The notes beneath the pieces are model-generated. The model made no database searches and was not told the DNA's origin. It saw only the letters and a list, made by a program, of their open reading frames with translations. Position numbers and translations under genes: made by a program. This document shows, one piece after another, positions 7,600 to 15,516 of a stretch of 64,000 bases of DNA (the stretch's first letter is position 1; each line of letters starts with the position of its first letter). Source of the DNA: RGIG4608 sp045631445 (lineage in GTDB: Bacteria > Bacillota > Clostridia > Oscillospirales > CAG-272); the NCBI GenBank assembly GCA_045631445.1, contig JAZQUS010000054.1, positions 1-64,000 of the forward strand, written 5' to 3'.

Positions 7600-8385
7600 A
7601 TGAGAGCGGATGTTTATTTATTTAATTCGGGAAATGCCAAAAGCCGTCAAAATGCTAAGGTGCTTATTGAAGCCGGAAACGTGTTGATTGACGGTAAAAA
7701 GGTCACAAAGCCAGCGCTTGAAATTGATGATTTAATAGAACATACTGTTGAGATTCTCAATAAATCAAAGTTTGTGAGTCGTGGCGGAGAAAAGCTCGAT
7801 TTTGCTCTTGAAAAGTTCAATATTGACGTAAATAATTGCACCTGTATTGATATTGGCGCATCAACCGGAGGATTTACCGATTGTTTGCTTCAAAGAGGAG
7901 CGAAAAAAATCTATGCGATTGATTCGGGTCACAGTCAACTTGATGCTTCTATCGAAAATAATGAGAGAGTTATTTCAATAGAAAAATTCAATGCCAAGTT
8001 TATGACATATGATGATTTTGATGTTGAATTTGATATTGCCGTTATGGACGTATCCTTTATTTCACAAACACTTATTCATCAGGGAATATCCGATGTTTTA
8101 AAAGATGATGGAATATTAGTGTCATTGATTAAACCCCAATTCGAGTGTGGCAAGAGTGCTCTTAATTCTCACGGAATTGTAAAAAAGGCGTCATATCATC
8201 AAGATGCAATTTGTAAAGTAATTGACAGTGCCACTATTTTTGGCTTTTCGTGCATTGATATTACTCGTTCTCCCATTGAGGGTGGAAGCGGTAATGTGGA
8301 ATTTTTGGCATATTTTAAAAAATCTGATCAAGCACAAAACTTAGTAAATGAAAACAAAATAAAAACTGTATCACATATAAAATAA
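7600..8385 (+). CDS. tlyA: TlyA-family rRNA 2'-O-methyltransferase
   Basis: A 261-residue protein with an N-terminal S4 RNA-binding domain (MRADVYLFNSGNAKSRQNAK) and a C-terminal FtsJ-like Rossmann methyltransferase domain with the SAM motif CIDIGASTGGFTDCLLQRG. TlyA methylates 2'-hydroxyls of cytidines in 16S and 23S rRNA; older annotations call it hemolysin. It begins one base after ispA and precedes nadK, the classic clostridial order. Confidence 0.94.
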   Translation: MRADVYLFNSGNAKSRQNAKVLIEAGNVLIDGKKVTKPALEIDDLIEHTVEILNKSKFVSRGGEKLDFALEKFNIDVNNCTCIDIGASTGGFTDCLLQRGAKKIYAIDSGHSQLDASIENNERVISIEKFNAKFMTYDDFDVEFDIAVMDVSFISQTLIHQGISDVLKDDGILVSLIKPQFECGKSALNSHGIVKKASYHQDAICKVIDSATIFGFSCIDITRSPIEGGSGNVEFLAYFKKSDQAQNLVNENKIKTVSHIK

Positions 8386-8454
8386 ATTACTCATTCTGCG
8401 GTGAACGTAAATAGTAGTACCCATGGCGACTCGTAGAATTCGGAAGGAAAAATC

Positions 8455-9330
8455 ATGAAAAAAATAGCTATAGTTACAAATTTTAATATATCCGATAAAG
8501 CCAATGCGGCACTTAAGGTTACAAATTATCTTCTTAAGTTTGGATGTAAAATACTCGTTTCACAATATAGCAAGGAGAAGGTTCTTGCTATGAAGAATTA
8601 TCGTGGAAACATATACTTTTTACCGATAGAAAAGCTTTATGATGAGGCGGACCTTGTTATTGCTCTTGGCGGTGACGGTACCATTCTCGATTGCGCAAAA
8701 AAGATGGCAAAGAGAGGAAAGCCTATTCTTGGAATTAACCTCGGTCATCTTGGATATATGGCGGAGCTTGAAATGGATGAGCTTGCGGCTCTTTCAAAAA
8801 TCATCGACGGAGATTACACCATCGACGAGCGCGCTATGATGGATATTGAGGTTATTAACAGAGAGGGAAACGTTAAATATAAATCGTTTGCTCTCAATGA
8901 CGCGGTTATTTCTAACGGTTCGGTTTCAAAAATAATTAACCTTGAGCTGTATGCAGAGGATAGCTTGGTTACCTCGTATAGAGCGGACGGACTTATAATT
9001 TCTACTCCAACGGGCTCAACCGCATACGCAATGAGTGCGGGTGGTTCGATTGCGGACCCGAAGGTAAAATGCAAATTGGTTACGCCTATTTGCCCTCACT
9101 CATTTATCGCGCGTCAGTTGATTTTTTCGGATGAAACAAACTTGAAAATTAAAAATGTTTCGGTTCGCGAAAAATCGCTTATGCTTACATTGGACGGAAA
9201 GGCAAATTGCGAGCTTTTTAAGGACGACGTTGTTAGTATAAACAAATCCGAGCTTACCGTACAATTAGTGAGGGTTAAGGATTGCTCATTCTATGATATT
9301 TTGAGCCAAAAAATGAAGCACAATTATTGA
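8455..9330 (+). CDS. nadK: NAD kinase
   Basis: A 291-residue ATP-NAD kinase producing NADP. It shows the GGDGT catalytic motif (ALGGDGTILD), the substrate-binding NDAV region and STPTGSTAYAMSAGG. The ATG follows GGAAGGA. A 69-base gap separates it from tlyA, with no convincing promoter or terminator. In related genomes argR, recN and spo0A follow; here argR follows but recN and spo0A do not. Confidence 0.96.
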   Translation: MKKIAIVTNFNISDKANAALKVTNYLLKFGCKILVSQYSKEKVLAMKNYRGNIYFLPIEKLYDEADLVIALGGDGTILDCAKKMAKRGKPILGINLGHLGYMAELEMDELAALSKIIDGDYTIDERAMMDIEVINREGNVKYKSFALNDAVISNGSVSKIINLELYAEDSLVTSYRADGLIISTPTGSTAYAMSAGGSIADPKVKCKLVTPICPHSFIARQLIFSDETNLKIKNVSVREKSLMLTLDGKANCELFKDDVVSINKSELTVQLVRVKDCSFYDILSQKMKHNY

Positions 9331-9357
9331 TAAATACATTATTTTAGGAGAGTTTTT

Positions 9358-9810
9358 ATGAAAAAAGAACGTCAACAAAAAATTAGAGAAATAGTTGAAA
9401 GTTGTAAAATTGACACCCAGGACGAGCTTATAAAAAAATTGAAGGAAAATGGTTATTCTGCAACACAGGCAACTATGTCAAGAGATATAAAAGAATTGAA
9501 GCTTACTAAAATCTCGGACGGCGTTAACGGTTATTATTACGTTTTTCCAGCATCAGTGGCGGTGAATGGAATTAATAATCTTAATGCCAATTTGACACAG
9601 CTTATTGTTTCCGTTAATTATGCGCAGAATATTATTGTAATTAAAACACACGCTGGTATGGCACAGGCAGTAGCAACAGGAATTGACAATATCAAATCAA
9701 ATGATATTTTGGGTTGTGTTGCCGGTGATGATACTATATTTATTGTTGTTTCAAGCAATGATGCAGCGCAGGGAATTAGTGCAAAAATAAAAACAATGAT
9801 GACTAATTAA
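9358..9810 (+). CDS. argR: Arginine repressor ArgR/AhrC
   Basis: A 150-residue regulator with an N-terminal winged helix (QDELIKKLKENGYSATQATMSRDIKELKL, where ATMSRD lies on the DNA-binding helix) and a C-terminal oligomerisation/arginine-binding domain ending near GCVAGDDTIFIV. It represses arginine biosynthesis when arginine is bound. It has a good TAGGAG site. It lies directly upstream of argS, so arginine sensing and arginyl-tRNA charging may be co-expressed. Confidence 0.95.
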   Translation: MKKERQQKIREIVESCKIDTQDELIKKLKENGYSATQATMSRDIKELKLTKISDGVNGYYYVFPASVAVNGINNLNANLTQLIVSVNYAQNIIVIKTHAGMAQAVATGIDNIKSNDILGCVAGDDTIFIVVSSNDAAQGISAKIKTMMTN

Positions 9811-9846
9811 ATTGAAAAAATCAACTTTATATAGAAAGGCAAAATT

Positions 9847-11559
9847 ATGCAAAAATTTAAACAAATAGTTTCAGAAAAGGCACTTGATGCCATTAAATCG
9901 GTATTTACTGATACGGTTATTTCCTCAGATGACCTTGCGTCAATGCTTGAATATCCACCTGATACAACAATGGGAGATTTGGCTCTTCCTTGCTTTAAAC
10001 TTTCAAAAACACTCCGTCGTTCACCTGTGCAGATTGCACAAATTATAGCAGAAAAGCTTGTTGACCCTTCAATCAAAAAGGCAGAGGCGGTTAACGGTTA
10101 TCTTAATATAAGCATTAGTGATGACTATCTTTGCTCGGTTTTGTGTGATGAAGTATTAGCAAATGGCGACCAATACGGTTCTGCGGACTTTGGAAGAGGA
10201 AAAACAGTGGTGCTTGACTATTCATCTCCAAACGTTGCAAAACCCTTCCATATTGGACATCTCGGTACAACTGTTATTGGTCATTCCTTGAAGAAGCTTC
10301 ACGAATTCGTTGGATATGATTGTGTTGGCATTAACTATCTTGGCGACTGGGGAACACAGTTTGGCAAGATGATTGTTGCTTACAAGATGTGGGGTGACAG
10401 AGAGGCAATTAATGAAGGCGGGATAGATAAGCTTGTTGAGCTTTACGTTAAGTTCCACCACGCAGCCGAGGAAGATCCTGCTTTGAATGATGAAGCAAGA
10501 GCTGAATTCCATAAGCTTGAGCTCGGTGACGAGGAAAATATTGCTCTTTGGAAATGGTTTATTGAAATTAGTGTTGCTGAATATAAGAAAACATATACGC
10601 AGCTCGGAATTGAGTTTGATAGCTACAAGGGTGAGAGCTTCTATACCGATAAAATGCCTGCACAGGTTCAAAAGCTTCGCGATATGGGATTGCTTAAGAT
10701 TGATGACGGTGCATCCATCGTTGATCTTGAAGAATACAATATGCCCCCATGCCTTATTTTGAAGCGCGACGGTTCAACGCTTTATCCCACTCGTGATATT
10801 GCAGCTGCAGTTTACAGAAAGCAGACCTATGATTTCGATAAGGCAATCTATGTCACAAGTGCAGGACAGAGCTTACACTTTGCGCAGTGGTTCAAGGTAG
10901 TTGAGCTTATGCAGTACGATTGGCACGATAAGCTTGTTCACGTTCCTTATGGTACTGTAAGTATCAACGGTGCAAAGCTTGCCACAAGAACAGGTAACGT
11001 AATTCTTCTAAAGGACCTTTTTGCACAAGCTATTGAAAAGGTATCCGAAATTATGGATGAAAAGAATCCTAATCTTGAAAATAAGGAAAAGGTTGCTGAA
11101 GCGGTTGGTGTTGGTGCTATTGTGTTCTACTATCTTTCAAGTAATAGAATTCGTGATATTAATTTCGTTCTTGAGGATGCGCTTTCCTTCGACGGTAATA
11201 CAGGACCTTATGTTCAATATACATATGCAAGAACTTGTTCTTTGATTGAAAAGGCTAAAGAGAAAGAACTTGGTGGTAATGTTGTGTTTACATCGGATGA
11301 CGAAAGAGAACTTGTAAAAACTCTTGCTCGTTTCCCTGAAAAAGTGCTTGAGGCTCTTGATTTATATGAGCCTTCAGTGGTTACAAGATATATTCTTGAC
11401 GTGGCAACTGCATTTAATAGATTCTATCACAACTGTCAGATCCTTTCTGCTACAGATGTTGATGTTTTGTCTACGAGAGTGGCTCTTACTAAAGCAACAA
11501 ATTACGTTCTTGGCAATGCATTTGAGCTTATTTGTCTTAAGAAGACTGAAAAAATCTAA
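9847..11559 (+). CDS. argS: Arginyl-tRNA synthetase
   Basis: A 570-residue class I synthetase of normal size. It has the N-terminal Add-1 domain, the HIGH-equivalent FHIGHLGTT, YLGDWGTQFGKM, the SVSINGAKLATRTGNV region in place of KMSKS (common in ArgRS), and the C-terminal DALR anticodon-binding domain with YVQYTYAR. It charges tRNA-Arg. No terminator follows, but yebC has its own promoter eight bases after the stop. Confidence 0.97.
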   Translation: MQKFKQIVSEKALDAIKSVFTDTVISSDDLASMLEYPPDTTMGDLALPCFKLSKTLRRSPVQIAQIIAEKLVDPSIKKAEAVNGYLNISISDDYLCSVLCDEVLANGDQYGSADFGRGKTVVLDYSSPNVAKPFHIGHLGTTVIGHSLKKLHEFVGYDCVGINYLGDWGTQFGKMIVAYKMWGDREAINEGGIDKLVELYVKFHHAAEEDPALNDEARAEFHKLELGDEENIALWKWFIEISVAEYKKTYTQLGIEFDSYKGESFYTDKMPAQVQKLRDMGLLKIDDGASIVDLEEYNMPPCLILKRDGSTLYPTRDIAAAVYRKQTYDFDKAIYVTSAGQSLHFAQWFKVVELMQYDWHDKLVHVPYGTVSINGAKLATRTGNVILLKDLFAQAIEKVSEIMDEKNPNLENKEKVAEAVGVGAIVFYYLSSNRIRDINFVLEDALSFDGNTGPYVQYTYARTCSLIEKAKEKELGGNVVFTSDDERELVKTLARFPEKVLEALDLYEPSVVTRYILDVATAFNRFYHNCQILSATDVDVLSTRVALTKATNYVLGNAFELICLKKTEKI

Positions 11560-11567
11560 ATTTCGTA

Positions 11568-11596
11568 TTGACATTCTTTAATTCAAATGATACAAT
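11568..11596 (+). promoter_or_regulatory. Promoter of yebC
   Basis: TTGACA (11568-11573), 17 bases, TACAAT (11591-11596). The predicted start is about 25 bases upstream of the yebC ATG, giving a very short leader. Confidence 0.75.
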
Positions 11597-11627
11597 TAAC
11601 GAGTTATTAAAAGAGAGGTACTAAAAA

Positions 11628-12359
11628 ATGTCCGGACATAGTAAATGGAACAATATTAAACACAAAAAAGAAAAGACAGATGCCCAAAAGGCGAAAATAT
11701 TTACAAAAATCGGTAAGGAAATTACTGTAGCTGTAAAGGCGGGCGGCGGTGATCCAACTGTTAACGCTAAGCTTCGCGATCTTATTCAAAAGGCAAAGTC
11801 TAACAATGTGCCCAATGATAATATTGAGCGTACAATTAAAAAAGCTCTTGGTGAAACTAATACCGTATATGAGGAAATTGTATATGAGGGCTACGGTCCT
11901 GCAGGTATTGCGGTAATCGTTGAAGCTTCAACAGATAATAGAAATCGAACAGCTGGTGACGTTCGTTCCTATTTTTCGAAATTTAAAGGAAATCTTGGTC
12001 AAACAGGTTGTGTAAGCTATCTTTTTTCCGAACAGGGTGTTATCATTATCCTTAAAGAAAACGTTAGTGATGAGGATGCACTTATGGAAACTGCTCTTGA
12101 AGCAGGTGCTTCTGATTTTGCATCTGAGGGTGAAGTATTTGAAATTTATACTGAACCTGATGATCTCTATGCGGTAAACGACGCACTTGTTGCTGCAGGT
12201 TATGAAATTGAGTCCTGCGAAAAGGATAAAATAGCTTCTAACTACGTTACTCTTGACAATCCCGACGATATTAAGTACATGAACCTTTTGATTGAAAATC
12301 TTGAGGATCACGATGACGTTATGAACGTTTATCACAACTGGGAAAACTGCGATGATTAA
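11628..12359 (+). CDS. yebC: YebC/PmpR family regulator
   Basis: A 243-residue protein with the family opening MSGHSKWNNIKHKKEKTDAQ and the body motifs NVPNDNIERTIKKALGE and YEGYGPAGIAVIVE. YebC-family proteins were first described as transcription regulators; members are now linked to relief of ribosome stalling at proline-rich stretches. It is flanked by its own promoter and a strong terminator, so it is a single-gene unit. Confidence 0.95.
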   Translation: MSGHSKWNNIKHKKEKTDAQKAKIFTKIGKEITVAVKAGGGDPTVNAKLRDLIQKAKSNNVPNDNIERTIKKALGETNTVYEEIVYEGYGPAGIAVIVEASTDNRNRTAGDVRSYFSKFKGNLGQTGCVSYLFSEQGVIIILKENVSDEDALMETALEAGASDFASEGEVFEIYTEPDDLYAVNDALVAAGYEIESCEKDKIASNYVTLDNPDDIKYMNLLIENLEDHDDVMNVYHNWENCDD

Positions 12360-12377
12360 TAAATAATAAGTATTTTT

Positions 12378-12419
12378 GTTGCTCTGCGAAAAGTGATATT
12401 TCGCAGAGCAACTTTTTTT
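12378..12419 (+). terminator. Intrinsic terminator of yebC
   Basis: A perfect 14-bp stem (12378-12391 with 12399-12412), seven-base loop and seven T (12413-12419), 19 bases past the yebC stop. Confidence 0.93.
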
Positions 12420-12471
12420 GTAAAAAATATAAAAAATCTTTATTTTTCTTCATTTTTTTGCAAAAAAGTAT

Positions 12472-12500
12472 TTGTATTTTTGTGATATATATGATATAAT
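12472..12500 (+). promoter_or_regulatory. Promoter of the cdaA operon
   Basis: TTGTAT (12472-12477), 17 bases, TATAAT (12495-12500). The leader of about 60 bases to cdaA shows no recognised riboswitch. Confidence 0.6.
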
Positions 12501-12567
12501 ATTATACAATAGCTTAATTGCGCGTATTTACGGTAATTAGAGTAATACTTTATGAGGAGAAAATGCC

Positions 12568-13473
12568 ATGGAAAAGATTATGGATAAGATTATGGGGATG
12601 TTCAATTATCTGGTGAAAATGATAGAGTTACACGTTGTGCATCGCTTTGAGCATATGCGTTTTAATGATATTATGGATATAGTTCTGCTTTCTTTTTTGT
12701 TCTACTACGTTATAAAGTTCTTTTGGGACAAACGAGGAGCAAAACTTTTCAAAGGTATTATCACGGTAGTGCTGATGATGACTTTTGTAAATATTTTCAA
12801 TATGAAAGCAATGAGCTCTATTTTTTCCGCTTTCTATCAGGTTGGTATTATAGCACTTATTATAATGTTTCAACCTGAGCTTCGTTTGGCTCTTGAGAAT
12901 TTGGGAAATACTCCGTTTACTACCATCAAGCATATGGCAATAGATCTTAAAACCAATGAATATGTTTCCAATTCTATAACAACTATAACTGAAATTGCTT
13001 GTGGACTTTCTATGGAAAGAACGGGTGCCTTGATTGTTATTGAAAAGGATACAAAACTTGGCGAACATATGAAGACAGGAACGATAATAAATGCACAACT
13101 TTCTTCTCAGTTGCTAAAAAATATATTTTACAATAAAGCGCCGCTTCATGACGGTGCTGTTATTCTTCGAGATTTTAGAGTATATTCTGCAGGATGTTTC
13201 TTGCCACTTTCATTTAAGGAAGGAATAGATGATGACCTTGGAACAAGACACCGTGCAGCGCTTGGAATTTCTGAGGTTAGTGATGCAGTTGTAGTTGTAG
13301 TGTCCGAAGAAACGGGAACTATTTCAATTGCACACAAAGGAAAACTTACACAAAATTATAATTTCCAAACTCTTAAGAAAGAGTTGTCTAATCTTCTCAT
13401 TCCCGCAGATCCTGCAAAAACTTCCAATATTTCCAAAAAAATAAAAATTACAAGAGGCAATAAGGAGGATTGA
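12568..13473 (+). CDS. cdaA: Diadenylate cyclase CdaA
   Basis: A 301-residue membrane enzyme making c-di-AMP from two ATP. Three N-terminal membrane helices (roughly residues 30-95) precede the DAC domain, with the catalytic DGA in LHDGAVIL and RHR in GTRHRAALGISE. c-di-AMP controls potassium and cell-wall homeostasis. The ATG follows AGGAGAAA. The next gene encodes its YbbR-domain partner, starting three bases after the cdaA stop. Confidence 0.97.
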   Translation: MEKIMDKIMGMFNYLVKMIELHVVHRFEHMRFNDIMDIVLLSFLFYYVIKFFWDKRGAKLFKGIITVVLMMTFVNIFNMKAMSSIFSAFYQVGIIALIIMFQPELRLALENLGNTPFTTIKHMAIDLKTNEYVSNSITTITEIACGLSMERTGALIVIEKDTKLGEHMKTGTIINAQLSSQLLKNIFYNKAPLHDGAVILRDFRVYSAGCFLPLSFKEGIDDDLGTRHRAALGISEVSDAVVVVVSEETGTISIAHKGKLTQNYNFQTLKKELSNLLIPADPAKTSNISKKIKITRGNKED

Positions 13474-13475
13474 TT

Positions 13476-13913
13476 ATGAATAAGCATTTTAATGACGAGG
13501 AAAGTTCTGTGATTGAAAGTGATTTGGATAATGAACAGATTGAATTGTATGTAAAAACCCGTGTTGGAAAGGGCAATAAATTAATTATCGGTATACTTTG
13601 TGTTTTGATTGCTCTTGGATTTTGGTGCTATGCTAATTATCTTGACGATCCAATTATACAAAAAGAGATTACTGTTGATTTTGTTTTGGTAAATGGAGAT
13701 GCAAATCAAGACATATTACCTGATAAAGTAAATATCTTGATTTACGGTGAAAAATCCGTATTAAACTCAATTACTAATAATACCATTACAATACATGTTG
13801 ATATATCAGAATTTAAAAATCAAAATGAAACAAATTATAAAATTGATCTTCCTAAAGGCTTTCATAGCCATATTACGCATCAAACGCTGATATTGGGTAA
13901 CCGTAATGATTAG
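13476..13913 (+). CDS. cdaR: CdaR-like YbbR-domain membrane protein
   Basis: A 145-residue protein with a cytoplasmic N terminus, one membrane helix (about residues 42-60, IIGILCVLIALGFWCYANY) and an extracellular region with a single YbbR domain. CdaR binds and modulates CdaA. Bacillus CdaR carries several YbbR repeats, so this is a short form. ATG 13476 is chosen because AAGGAGGA sits seven bases upstream; a TTG two codons earlier is less likely. Its last eight bases overlap the next gene. Identity rests on context and topology more than on strong motifs. Confidence 0.82.
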   Translation: MNKHFNDEESSVIESDLDNEQIELYVKTRVGKGNKLIIGILCVLIALGFWCYANYLDDPIIQKEITVDFVLVNGDANQDILPDKVNILIYGEKSVLNSITNNTITIHVDISEFKNQNETNYKIDLPKGFHSHITHQTLILGNRND

Positions 13914-15492
13914 AATTCTGATAAATAGTATAAAAACAAGACTTGATGATGATGAATCTGTTGCTATTTTTCACGCTAAAAGATATTTGAGCAAGAATAA
14001 TATCAAAGTTGCGGATTTCGATTTTTCAATCTATAAAAAATCCATCGACGCTAGGGATAAAAATAATATTTTACTTGTTTACTCGGTTCTGGCTGAAACA
14101 AAGAAGAATATAAGCATCAAATCTGTTCCACATATAAAAGTTCTAGATTCCGAGGACTTGAAAATAGAGTACGGCAAAGCTCCCTTAGTTAATAGACCGA
14201 TAGTGGTTGGAATGGGTCCTGCGGGAATGTTTTGTGCACTGTTACTTGCAGAAAACGGATATCGTCCTATCATTATTGATAGAGGTGATTGCGTTGCGGA
14301 TAGAACACGTGCGCTAGAACAATTTATTCTTACAGGCAACCTTGACACAGAGTCGAACGTTCAGTTTGGCGCGGGAGGGGCAGGTACGTTTTCGGATGGA
14401 AAGCTAACAACCAGAATTAATGATGTTAGATGTGACTACGTACTTTCGAGATTTGTGGAGTTTGGTGCACCAATTGAAATATTAACAAAATCTAAGCCCC
14501 ATATCGGAACGGATGTATTGACATGCGTTGTTGACAATATCCTTAACAAGATTGAAGAGCTTGGTGGTACTGTTATTTACAGATGTAGAATGGATGATAT
14601 ATCGGTAAAGTCAGATAGTGTTACTATTCACACAACAAAGGGAGATTTTTCTACCTCATCTCTTGTTTTAGCACTTGGTCATAGTGCAAGAGATACTTAT
14701 AGAATGCTTTTGAGTCACAATTTTGTGATTGAACCGAAGCCATTTTCTATTGGTGTTAGAGTGGAACATTTGCAAGACGATATTAACGTGGCATTGTATG
14801 GTAAATATGCGGGTCACCCTAAGCTTAGCGTTGGAGAATATAATCTTTCCGATACAAATGGGAAAAGAGGTGTTTACACCTTTTGCATGTGTCCGGGTGG
14901 TGAGGTTGTTCCAGCAACGTCTCAAGAATTTGGAGTTTGTGTTAACGGAATGAGCAAATTTGCCCGTGATGGTAAAAACGCAAACTGTGCGGTTAACGTA
15001 TCAGTTGACACAAAGGATTACGGAAATGATCCATATAAAGCGATTGAATTTCAAGAGAATCTTGAAAGACAAGCATACAAAGCGGGCGGTGGAGATTATT
15101 ATGCTCCGATACAGCTTATGGGCGATTTTCTTGAAGATAAGGTTACTGCTACACCTTCAAGAATAATGCCAACTTATGCAAACGGTAACAGAGTTACAGT
15201 TACAAATCTCAATAATATTTTGCCTAATTTCGTAAGCATACGCTTGCAAGAGGGATTTAGAATATTTGATAAAAGATTAAAGGGATTCGCGGTTTCTGAT
15301 GCGATTCTTACTGGAATTGAAACAAGAACCTCCGCTCCCATTAGAATTATGAGAAACGAAAATTTGAGCGCTATTTCCAATCCGTTGATCTATCCTTGTG
15401 GAGAAGGAGCGGGATATGCGGGTGGCATTATGAGTTCTGCCGTTGATGGAATCAAGGTAGCACTTGAAATAATGAAAAAATACAAGGTGTAA
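13906..15492 (+). CDS. FAD-dependent dehydrogenase-like protein (COG2509 type)
   Basis: A 528-residue flavoprotein. An N-terminal domain of about 95 residues is followed by a Rossmann FAD site (VVGMGPAGMFCALLLAENGY) and the signature FGAGGAGTFSDGKLTTR. The C-terminal end (LIYPCGEGAGYAGGIMSSAVDG) closes the FAD-binding fold. This family is widespread next to cdaA/glmM in Clostridia and has no established substrate. It overlaps cdaR by eight bases, suggesting coupling with the c-di-AMP genes, but the functional link is only contextual. Confidence 0.9.
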   Translation: MIRILINSIKTRLDDDESVAIFHAKRYLSKNNIKVADFDFSIYKKSIDARDKNNILLVYSVLAETKKNISIKSVPHIKVLDSEDLKIEYGKAPLVNRPIVVGMGPAGMFCALLLAENGYRPIIIDRGDCVADRTRALEQFILTGNLDTESNVQFGAGGAGTFSDGKLTTRINDVRCDYVLSRFVEFGAPIEILTKSKPHIGTDVLTCVVDNILNKIEELGGTVIYRCRMDDISVKSDSVTIHTTKGDFSTSSLVLALGHSARDTYRMLLSHNFVIEPKPFSIGVRVEHLQDDINVALYGKYAGHPKLSVGEYNLSDTNGKRGVYTFCMCPGGEVVPATSQEFGVCVNGMSKFARDGKNANCAVNVSVDTKDYGNDPYKAIEFQENLERQAYKAGGGDYYAPIQLMGDFLEDKVTATPSRIMPTYANGNRVTVTNLNNILPNFVSIRLQEGFRIFDKRLKGFAVSDAILTGIETRTSAPIRIMRNENLSAISNPLIYPCGEGAGYAGGIMSSAVDGIKVALEIMKKYKV

Positions 15493-15516
15493 ATTTTTGA
15501 AAAGGAGGTAACGATA

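Noticed and set aside
8386..8454. Small gene or regulatory RNA between tlyA and nadK
   Set aside because: The 69 bases contain no open frame with a ribosome-binding site, no hairpin with T run and no promoter pair.
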